Of a DNA stretch of 64,000 nt, positions 56,428-64,000 are shown piece after piece (positions within the stretch are counted from its first letter, which is position 1; every line of letters begins with the position of its first letter). The notes under the pieces are model-generated. The model was given only the letters and a program-made list of their open reading frames with translations, was not told the origin of the DNA and did not search any database. Origin of the DNA: Aegilops tauschii subsp. strangulata. Its lineage: Eukaryota > Streptophyta > Magnoliopsida > Poales > Poaceae. The stretch spans positions 254,605,135-254,669,134 of the forward strand of contig NC_053037.3 of NCBI RefSeq assembly GCF_002575655.3, in the 5' to 3' direction. Both the position numbers and the translations under genes were made by a program.

Positions 56428-56951
56428 TGTTGGGGATATTACCACTGGGCATAAACCGGCTAGGAGAGGCCGGGTTAACCCCATAAGTAGTTCATCTATA
56501 TCTGAAGCCCATGAAGACAGACAGTGACGCTTTATGGAGGCCCAGGGCCCAAAGCCGGTTTAAGGCCCGTAGACATAAACCGGCATTGATATGTAAACTT
56601 GTATTGTAAGGTAGAAGTAGCAGGGACCGAGCCGGGCATGATTATGAGCCGGCCTCGCGATTCTGTAAACCGACGGGCGTCAACCCATGTATATAAGGGG
56701 ATGACCCGGCGGCGGTTCAAGGACAACAAACAACTCGAGACTCAGGCAAAGCGTATTCGCTCCCTGGTCATCGAAACCCCATCAATTCCATCACAACTAG
56801 ACGTAGGCTTTTACCTTCATCGTAAGGGGCCGAACTAGTATAAAACTCTCTTGCGTCCCTTGTCCGCTTTAACCCCTTTAAGCTAACCCGTAGCGATGGC
56901 TCCACGACTAAGTCCTTTCTCTAGGACATCTGCCGTGACAAAACCACGACA
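56428..56951 (+). repeat. B 3' LTR (524 bp)
   Basis: Begins TGTTGGGGATATTACC after CCGGGGCCTAA and ends ...CACGACA. Differs from the 5' LTR by about ten substitutions and one 3-bp gap over 300 bp, mostly C/T or G/A. TATA box at 56688-56694. A' leader resumes after it. Confidence 0.95.
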
Positions 56952-57205
56952 ATTTTATAAGCCATCCCAGCTCCACATACATCTACGTCGTGCGTTTGAC
57001 TCTCCCTGGCAATCGCTCTATCCAAGCTTTGAGAGTTTTGGCTACAACGGTTGTTGATCACCGCCTGCTGCTGTGTAAGAATTGGTAAGAATATGAGATT
57101 TGCTTGACGGATTTGTGACACACCACCACCACCACTTTCTAGTAGTCTGTCATAGATAGAAACACACAACCACCACCCGCATCTACTGCACCAACTTCTA
57201 GTAGT

Positions 57206-57861
57206 CTGTTCGCGTCATCATAGATAGAGGGAGCTGCAACAACTTGGCTAGCATGGAGATGGTGGAGAAGCTATCTCTCACCACAAGACCACATCCACAC
57301 CCTTACTACTTATAATGGTTCAACAACAGCGGCAAGGTTAAGGTAATACTTTCTGTTCGTGTGCCTTTTAGTATCTCTACATATGCTGATTATGTTGATT
57401 GTGATGGGATACCCATGCAAGCATGTTCCTTATTACTTGGTAGACCATGGCAATTTGATAAAAAATCTGTACACCATGGTAGAAACAATCAGTATACTCT
57501 TGTTCATAAGGATAAACATATTACTTTGCTTCCTATGACTCATGATTCCATTTTGAAAGATGATATTAATAGAGATAATAAAGCGAAACAAGAGAAAAAT
57601 AAGAGTGAAAATCAGATTGTGGCAAAAGAATTTGAGCAACAAATGAAGCCTAATAATAAACCATCTAGTGTGGCCTTTGAAATTAAATTGAAAAGTGCAT
57701 GTTTACTTGCCACCAAATCTGATATTGATGATCTAGATTTCAGCAAATCTGTTTGCTATGCTTTTGTGTGCAAAGAGGCATTATTTTCATTCAAGGACGT
57801 GCCTTCCTCTTTGCCTCCTGTTGTCACTAACATTTTGCAGGAGTTCGCTGACGTCTTTTGA
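57206..57861 (+). pseudogene. A' protease/linker remnant
   Basis: After the gag deletion the frame reads [18 protein letters not shown], matching A2 [15 protein letters not shown] but with the active-site Gly changed to Arg. TAA at 57313-57315 replaces a CAA. Then [22 protein letters not shown] and [13 protein letters not shown] follow A2 closely up to EFADVF, where the frame meets the LTR and stops at TGA 57859. RT, RNase H and integrase are absent. TCTAGTAGTCTGT occurs twice (57139, 57197), probably repair filler. Confidence 0.88.
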
Positions 57862-58777
57862 TGAGGACATCAATACAATTATTACACCCACAGTCCCTGC
57901 TGCTATACATACTGGACCAATTACTAGAGCTCGCGCACGCCAATTAAATTACCAGGTACTTTCGTTTCTTGCTAATGATTCTAATGTTCATGAGAATATG
58001 ATGCTGCCTAAATTGGATACATTTGTTTTGCTTACAAATGAAGGGCCTAGCTTTGAGAAGGATGAACATTGGAGCAAGAACAAGCATGGAGATGATGGCA
58101 TGCGCATGGGGAACAAGAACGGAGTTACAAGTGATGATTTCAGGACGTTGAAGCCACCATAATGCGTGCATGAAGCCTTGGACGAAATATACAAGATGCT
58201 ACTTCATAACTTTCGTCCAGAGGCTATTCTAGGTGCTGCGTCACCTTATTATTGGGCCAGGCCCATGTAATTTCGAAATACATAAGTATAGGCTGTTTTT
58301 AGAGTCCGTATGTGTGGGGAAACAAGAGATAGGGTTGGTTTCGGACCCCTTCCTCAAGGGCCACGAAATTCCCCCCCCTCTTCCTCCATATATACAGCCC
58401 TTAGGGCGTCGTTTAGACTTTGGGTTTTGTTTAGATTAAAAGTTCGCCATAGCTGCAACTTCGCGTACTTCGTTTGTGTTCAGCGACCAGACAAAGGCGT
58501 CACAGAACCCCACCTTGATCAATAAAGCTTTCATCTTATATTCGCAATATCCAGATTGCAATCTCAGTTTCTTGCCTGTTCTTCGTTTGCTCGCAGGAAA
58601 CAGACCCTCGTGGTCAGGTTGATCGTGCTCCGGCGTGGTCGATAACCTCTCGGAGTTGGTTTAGCGATTGCTAAGGCGCGACGTCCTCGCACGTTCGTAG
58701 TCGGATCGTCAAAGTCGACTTCCATCAAAGCGATATTCATCATCTCATCGAAAGACGGGACACCTTTGCCTTTATCA
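57859..58777 (+). repeat. A-family LTR shared by A' and A2 (919 bp)
   Basis: TGATGAGGACATCAATAC to ...TGCCTTTATCA. Codes for DEDINTI...GPITRARARQLNYQ...FRTLKPP at its start (stop TAA 58160). TATA-like CATATATAC near 58386. Both neighbours are A-family internal sequence, so no TSD exists on either side. Confidence 0.92.
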
Positions 58778-58779
58778 AG

Positions 58780-58790
58780 TGGTATCAGAT
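58780..58790 (+). promoter_or_regulatory. A2 primer binding site
   Basis: TGGTATCAGAT, two bases after the LTR, identical to A1. Fits an initiator tRNA-Met primer. Confidence 0.85.
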
Positions 58791-59639
58791 TTCCAGGTTG
58801 CTCGGTGAGATTTTACAGTTTTTCGTAGTTTAGATCGAGTCTGTTCTTCATACCTACAGTCCACGAAAAAGCCACAAAAAAAAATTAGGGTTAGTTCATC
58901 ATATCTACAGTCCATTTTACAGTTCTGGAGACCCCCGGGCAGTTTTTAGGCCAAAATTTCGGCAACCCAAAATATTTTTTCCCTATCCTATTTTTAGGCC
59001 CCGGGTAGTGTTTTGAGACACTCGCCATCATAGTGATTTTTTGTCGCACTTTTTCGTCGTCGCTGCCCTGATTTCCGAAAAAAAAAATAGTCAAAAAATT
59101 TTGCGCCCATCCTGTCAGTTTGACCTGGGAAGAGTTTTGAGACACTCGCCATTATAGTGATTTTTTCGCAAAAAAAAAAAAAAGGAGGAGCGCAAAAAAA
59201 AAAGAGCGCAAAAAAAAAAAAGAGCGAAAAAAAAAATTCCTGAGTGTGCTTTTCCCTTGTTTACGTGCAGCGCTGTGATTTTGTTAGCGTTCTAGGCTCG
59301 CGTCTCTAGCACGGTCTAGCCTAGGACCAGCACAGTACCGTCGTTGAGCGTTTATTCAACTTTGCATCTCTGAATTGATTATTGCTTACCATTTTGCTAC
59401 CATATTATAAGCCTTCCCAGCTCCACATAAGTCTACATCGTGCGTTTGACTCTCCCTGGTAATCGCTATATCCAAGCTTTGAGAGTTTTTGACTACAACG
59501 GTTGCCGATCACCACCTGCTGCTGGGTAAGAACTGGTAAGAATTTGAGATTCGCTTGAAGGTTTTGTGACACACCACCATCCCACCACTTCTAGTAGTCT
59601 GCAGGATCATATTCTTTTGTGTTTCTATTGCTGCTAACC

Positions 59640-62600
59640 ATGGCAGGTTCACAAGCCGATGAGACTGATTGGGCGAACATGACGAACAAGGAGTTGCATG
59701 ATAAATTTCAGCAAATGATGAGTGGCCAGGTGGGAGATGTGCTAAACAGATTTGAAGAGGCTATGGAGAAGATAGATGCCGTGGAGAAGTCGTTTGAGAC
59801 AAAGCTGGATAACAAGTTTACTGAATTACTAAAGCGTCTTCCCCAACCACCACCGGCTGCACATGTCGCACCTCTACAACAACAACAACCACATCTCCAA
59901 CGCCGCCTTCCAAATCAAGTGGGACGGGCACAGCGCGTTCCAATTGAGATTGGTCAAAATTCGGGTGCTGCTGTCCCTACTGTTGATGCTTCTTTGGCTC
60001 CTGCTCCTGCGGCGGCTGAGGAGGATGACGATTATGCGGGCGATTATGAGGATGAGGTTGATCAAAATCAGAACTACGTGCAGCCACCAGCACCACCACC
60101 AGCAGGTCGACCTCAGGTATATATTCGCAACGGTAGGCCGGCACCACCACCTCAGGTACGAGATCATGACCATCTCCCTAAACTGAAATTGAATATTCCA
60201 CCATTTGAGGGTAGATATGTTCCTGATATATATCTTACTTGGGAGTTAGAAACTGAACAACGATTTACATGTTTACAATATCCTGAGGAGAGACGTGTTC
60301 CTGCTGCTGTTTGTGCTTTCACTAGCTTTGCATGTGTTTGGTGGTCTGAACATTGTAGATTATATCCTGTTCCAGCTACTTGGGCTGCTTTGAAAACTGC
60401 TATGCGTACTCGTTGGGTTCCACCATATTATCAACGTGAATTACTTCAAAAATTGCAGCGTTTAAGACAAGGAAAAAATTCTGTAGAAGAATATTATCAG
60501 GAATTACAAACTGGCATGATTAGATGTGGTATTGTTGAGGAGAATGAAGCTATGCTTGCACGTTTTATGGGTGGATTAAATAAAGAGATTCAGACCATTC
60601 TAGAGTATAAGGATTATAATAATATCACTCGTTTATTCCATCTTGCTTGTAAAGCTGAACGTGAAGTGCAGGATCGACAGCCATTGGCGCGAACTAACTT
60701 TTCTGCAGGTCGACCTTCATCATGGACACCGCGTGCATTTTCTACTTCCACTTCACCATCACCTCCATCAGGTGCCACCTCCAGCCGTGATACAAGAAAG
60801 CAGGCACAACCACCACTCTCTGCCAAGAGCACACCTGCCGGGCCTGTGCAGAGCTCTTCTTCTTCCATGGCATCGACAGGGCACACAAGTGATATTATTT
60901 GTCGTCGTTGTAAGGGAAGAGGACATTTTGCGAGAGAATGCAAATCTCAGCGTGTCATGATTGCTACTGAGGATGGTGGGTATGAGTCCGCTAGTGACTA
61001 TGATGAGGAGACTTTGGCTCTTATTACACGTGAAGAACATGGTGGAGATGATTCTGAAAATGAGACGCAATACATGGCTCCTGAAGACGCTGACAGGTAT
61101 GAATGTTTAGTTGCTCAACGTGTTTTGAGTGTGCAGGTCACACAAGCAGAGCAAAATCAGAGGCATAATTTGTTCCATACAAAGGGAGTTGTGAAGGAAC
61201 GTTCTGTTCGCGTCATCATAGATGGAGGGAGCTGTAACAACTTGGCTAGCATGGAGATGGTGGAGAAGCTATCTCTCACCACAAGACCACATCCACATCC
61301 TTACTACATCCAATGGTTCAACAACAGCGGCAAGGTTAAGGTAACACGTACTGTTCGTGTGCATTTTAGTATCTCTACATATGCTGATTATGTTGATTGT
61401 GATGTGGTACCCATGCAAGCATGTTCCTTATTACTAGGTAGACCATGGCAATTTGATAAAAATTCTGTACACCATGGTAGAAACAATCAGTATACTCTTG
61501 TTCATAAGGATAAAAATATTACTTTGCTTCCTATGACTCCTGATTCCATTTTGAAAGATGACATTAATAGAGCTAATAAAGCAAAACAGGAGAAAAATAA
61601 GAGTGAAAATCAGATTGTGGCAAAGGAATTTGAGCAACAAATGAAACCTAATAATAAACCATCTAGTGTTGTTTCTGAAATTAAATTGAAAAGTGCATGT
61701 TTACTTGCCACAAAATCTGATATTGATGAACTAGATTTCAGCAAATCTGTTTGCTATGCTTTTGTGTGCAAAGAGGCATTATTTTCATTCGAGGACGTGC
61801 CTTCCTCTTTGCCCCCTGTTGTCACTCACATTTTGCAGGAGTTCGCTGACGTCTTCCCACAAGACGTGCCACCGGGATTACCACCTATTCGAGGGATTGA
61901 GCATCAAATTGACTTAATTCCCGGTGCATCGCTACCCAACCGTGCACCATACCGTACCAATCCAGAGGAGACGAAGGAGATTATGCGTCAAGTACAGGAG
62001 CTGCTCGACAAAGGTTATATACGCGAATCTCTTAGTCCTTGTGCTGTTCCTATTATACTCGTGCCTAAAAAGGATGGTACGTCGCGTATGTGTGTTGATT
62101 GTAGAGGCATTAATAATATTACTATTCGTTATCGTCATCCTATTCCTAGGCTCGATGATATGCTTGATGAATTGAGTGGCTCTACAATATTCTCCAAAGT
62201 TGATTTGCGTAGTGGATACCATCAAATTCGTATGAAATTGGGAGATGAATGGAAAACTGCATTTAAAACTAAGTTTGGTTTATATGAGTGGTTAGTCATG
62301 CCTTTTGGGTTAACTAATGCACCTAGTACTTTCATGAGACTAATGAACGAAGTTTTACGTGCTTTCATTGGACGATTTGTGGTGGTCTATTTTGATGATA
62401 TACTGATTTATAGCAAATCTTTGGAAGAACATTTGGAACATTTACGTGCTGTTTTTATTGCTCTACGTGATGCACGTTTGTTTGGTAACCTTGGGAAGTG
62501 CACCTTTTGCACCGACCGAGTATCTTTTCTTGGCTATGTTGTTACTCCACAGGGAATTGAAGTTGATAAAGCCAAGATTGAAGCTATTGAGAGTTGGCCG

Positions 62601-64000
62601 CAGCCCAAAACGGTCACACAAGTGCGGAGTTTTCTTGGACTCGCTGGTTTCTATAGGCGTTTTGTGAGAGATTTTAGCACCATTGCTGCACCTCTCAACG
62701 AGCTTACAAAGAAGGATGTGCCTTTTGTTTGGGGTACCGCACAGGAAGAAGCCTTCACGGTATTGAAAGATAAGTTGACACATGCTCCTTTACTCCAACT
62801 TCCTGATTTTAATAAGACTTTTGAGCTTGAATGTGATGCTAGTGGCATTGGATTAGGAGGTGTGTTATTACAAGATGGCAAACCTGTTGCATACTTTTCT
62901 GAAAAATTGAGTGGGCCTAGTCTGAATTATTCTACTTATGATAAAGAACTATATGCTCTTGTTCGGACTTTAGAAACATGGCAACATTATTTATGGCCCA
63001 AAGAATTTGTTATACATTCTGATCATGAATCTTTGAAACATATTAAAAGTCAAGCTAAACTGAATCGTAGACATGCTAAATGGGTTGAATTCATTGAAAC
63101 TTTCCCTTATGTCATTAAACACAAGAAGGGTAAAGAAAATGTTATTGCTGATGCATTGTCTCGTCGCTATACTATGCTTTCACAACTTGACTTCAAAATA
63201 TTTGGTTTGGAGACCATCAAAGATCAATATGTGCATGATGCTGATTTTAAAGATGTATTGCAGAATTGTAAAGAAGGAAGAACCTGGAACAAGTTTGTCG
63301 TTAATGATGGATTTGTGTTCCGTGCTAACAAGCTATGCATTCCAGCTAGCTCTCTTCGTCTTTTGTTGTTGCAGGAGGCGCATGGAGGAGGATTAATGGG
63401 ACACTTTGGCGTGAAGAAGACGGAGGACGTACTTGCTACACATTTCTTTTGGCCAAAGATGAGACGGGATGTTGAGCGTTTTGTTGCTCGCTGCACTACA
63501 TGTCAAAAAGCTAAGTCACGACTCAATCCTCATGGTTTATATATGCCTTTGCCTGTACCTAGTGTTCCTTGGGAGGATATATCTATGGACTTTGTTTTAG
63601 GTTTACCTCGAACAAAGAAGGGGAGGGATAGCATATTTGTTGTCGTGGATAGATTCTCGAAAATGGCGCACTTTATACCATGTCATAAAAGCGATGATGC
63701 TGTTAATGTTGCTGATTTGTTCTTTCGTGAAATTATTCGCTTGCATGGTGTGCCAAATACTATTGTTTCAGATCGTGATACTAAATTTCTTAGCCACTTT
63801 TGGAGATGTTTATGGGCTAAGTTGGGGACTAAACTGCTTTTTAGTACTACTTGTCACCCCCAAACTGATGGACAAACTGAAGTAGTCAATAGAACATTGT
63901 CTACTATGCTTAGGGCTGTTTTGAAGAATAATAAGAAAATGTGGGAAGACTGCTTGCCTCATATTGAGTTTGCTTATAATCGTTCATTGCATTCTACTAC
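59640..64000 (+). CDS. A2 gag-pol polyprotein, intact as far as visible
   Basis: Start ATG 59640 ([13 protein letters not shown]); no stop for 1453 codons to the window edge. Residues 1-90 helical; Pro/Gln/Asp-rich linker; capsid about 183-340 ([35 protein letters not shown]); zinc knuckle [15 protein letters not shown] from residue 421; protease DGGSC at 528; RT with [15 protein letters not shown] and YFDD at 917-920; RNase H DCDASG at 1066; integrase GHFG/CTTC zinc part (about 1254-1288) and catalytic D1317, D1378, E1414 (D-X35-E). All key residues are present. It makes particle protein and all enzymes for reverse transcription and integration, and could act in trans on C elements. Pol is chromovirus-like; the C-terminus lies outside. 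Confidence 0.95.
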   Translation, partial: MAGSQADETDWANMTNKELHDKFQQMMSGQVGDVLNRFEEAMEKIDAVEKSFETKLDNKFTELLKRLPQPPPAAHVAPLQQQQPHLQRRLPNQVGRAQRVPIEIGQNSGAAVPTVDASLAPAPAAAEEDDDYAGDYEDEVDQNQNYVQPPAPPPAGRPQVYIRNGRPAPPPQVRDHDHLPKLKLNIPPFEGRYVPDIYLTWELETEQRFTCLQYPEERRVPAAVCAFTSFACVWWSEHCRLYPVPATWAALKTAMRTRWVPPYYQRELLQKLQRLRQGKNSVEEYYQELQTGMIRCGIVEENEAMLARFMGGLNKEIQTILEYKDYNNITRLFHLACKAEREVQDRQPLARTNFSAGRPSSWTPRAFSTSTSPSPPSGATSSRDTRKQAQPPLSAKSTPAGPVQSSSSSMASTGHTSDIICRRCKGRGHFARECKSQRVMIATEDGGYESASDYDEETLALITREEHGGDDSENETQYMAPEDADRYECLVAQRVLSVQVTQAEQNQRHNLFHTKGVVKERSVRVIIDGGSCNNLASMEMVEKLSLTTRPHPHPYYIQWFNNSGKVKVTRTVRVHFSISTYADYVDCDVVPMQACSLLLGRPWQFDKNSVHHGRNNQYTLVHKDKNITLLPMTPDSILKDDINRANKAKQEKNKSENQIVAKEFEQQMKPNNKPSSVVSEIKLKSACLLATKSDIDELDFSKSVCYAFVCKEALFSFEDVPSSLPPVVTHILQEFADVFPQDVPPGLPPIRGIEHQIDLIPGASLPNRAPYRTNPEETKEIMRQVQELLDKGYIRESLSPCAVPIILVPKKDGTSRMCVDCRGINNITIRYRHPIPRLDDMLDELSGSTIFSKVDLRSGYHQIRMKLGDEWKTAFKTKFGLYEWLVMPFGLTNAPSTFMRLMNEVLRAFIGRFVVVYFDDILIYSKSLEEHLEHLRAVFIALRDARLFGNLGKCTFCTDRVSFLGYVVTPQGIEVDKAKIEAIESWPQPKTVTQVRSFLGLAGFYRRFVRDFSTIAAPLNELTKKDVPFVWGTAQEEAFTVLKDKLTHAPLLQLPDFNKTFELECDASGIGLGGVLLQDGKPVAYFSEKLSGPSLNYSTYDKELYALVRTLETWQHYLWPKEFVIHSDHESLKHIKSQAKLNRRHAKWVEFIETFPYVIKHKKGKENVIADALSRRYTMLSQLDFKIFGLETIKDQYVHDADFKDVLQNCKEGRTWNKFVVNDGFVFRANKLCIPASSLRLLLLQEAHGGGLMGHFGVKKTEDVLATHFFWPKMRRDVERFVARCTTCQKAKSRLNPHGLYMPLPVPSVPWEDISMDFVLGLPRTKKGRDSIFVVVDRFSKMAHFIPCHKSDDAVNVADLFFREIIRLHGVPNTIVSDRDTKFLSHFWRCLWAKLGTKLLFSTTCHPQTDGQTEVVNRTLSTMLRAVLKNNKKMWEDCLPHIEFAYNRSLHST

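Larger units (their letters stand above)
43516..56951 (+). mobile_element. Element B: Tat-lineage gypsy retrotransposon with antisense gene
   Basis: 13.4 kb with LTRs 43516-44042 and 56428-56951, inserted into the A' leader. Order: PBS, N-terminal ORF/gag, PR, RT (YVDD), RNase H, second archaeal-type RNase H, integrase, then 5.9 kb with tandem repeats and a spliced antisense gene, PPT (CCGGGGCCTAA) and 3' LTR. Dual RNase H and an extra antisense ORF are known traits of plant Tat elements (Grande, Retand, RIRE2 type). Flanks ATCCT (43511-43515) and ATTTT (56952-56956) are probably one TSD changed by two C-to-T events. LTRs differ by about 3% by eye. Confidence 0.95.
41613..58777 (+). mobile_element. 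Element A': internally deleted A-family element, split by B
   Basis: 5' LTR 41613-42529, primer binding site, leader 42530-43515, then B (43516-56956 including TSD), then leader and protease remnant 56957-57858, then an LTR 57859-58777. Gag is missing by a deletion whose ends share TCTGT, and everything after the protease/RT linker up to the LTR is missing. The second LTR is followed at once by a primer binding site and A2, so it serves both as 3' LTR of A' and 5' LTR of A2. Confidence 0.9.
57859..64000 (+). mobile_element. Element A2: gypsy retrotransposon, 5' LTR to integrase, runs off window
   Basis: LTR 57859-58777, primer binding site 58780, leader to 59639, gag-pol from 59640 to the window end. 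Leader is 382 bp shorter than in A1 because the segment with the 24-bp tandem array is missing around 58905-58920. It still holds the poly-A/GAGCGC simple sequence at 59165-59240. The polyprotein is unbroken as far as visible, which makes A2 the best candidate in the window for a mobile or helper element. Confidence 0.93.

Overview
This window is a stretch of large plant nuclear genome, almost certainly a grass and most likely Triticeae (wheat, Aegilops, barley or rye type). About 57 of 64 kb is nested Ty3/gypsy LTR retrotransposons with TG...CA termini, 5-bp target-site duplications (TSDs), tRNA-type primer binding sites and gag/PR/RT/RH/IN coding regions. There is no bacterial architecture and no confidently intact host gene. 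Family assignments come from motifs and architecture recalled from known plant gypsy lineages; no database was searched.

Layout. (1) 1-6230, minus: element A1, gypsy with chromovirus/CRM-like pol, cut by the window edge; its LTR (5314-6230) lies head to head with a truncated plus-strand LTR of the same family (6231-6862). (2) 6863-10197, minus: C1, a gag-only element related to A, truncated. (3) 10198-26148, plus: D, an autonomous but decayed gypsy element, broken by C2 (13398-18131, gag-only, TSD CACAA) and by E (18947-23227, minus, a gutted Tat-like element, TSD CTCTT, containing two further LTR fragments). (4) 26149-41612: a non-LTR island interrupted by a solo LTR (27602-28659) and by G (28760-36370, minus, TSD AAATG), a non-autonomous partner of D in which pol is replaced by a long His/Cys/Met-rich frame. 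The island holds a frameshifted candidate gene at 39249-39723. (5) 41613-58777, plus: A', an internally deleted A element, split by B (43516-56951), a Tat-lineage element with dual RNase H and a spliced antisense accessory gene. (6) 57859-64000, plus: A2, with an open gag-pol frame from 59640 to the window end. A1 and A2 are about 99% alike by eye and lie in opposite orientation.

How the parts relate. Two autonomous/non-autonomous pairs are present: A with C (shared gag start, LTR ends and leader) and D with G (shared leader, gag start, LTR and C-terminal segment). In both, the coding frame runs into the 3' LTR. In the D/G family it ends inside the LTR TATA box and passes through a short tandem array whose sequence differs between copies but keeps a CGG-N(4-5)-CCG dyad. 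B and E both carry antisense genes of the Transposase_28-like type; in B that gene has a TATA box, a 5'-UTR intron and several GT-AG introns on the strand opposite pol. Much of the decay in D and B looks like C-to-T change at methylatable sites.
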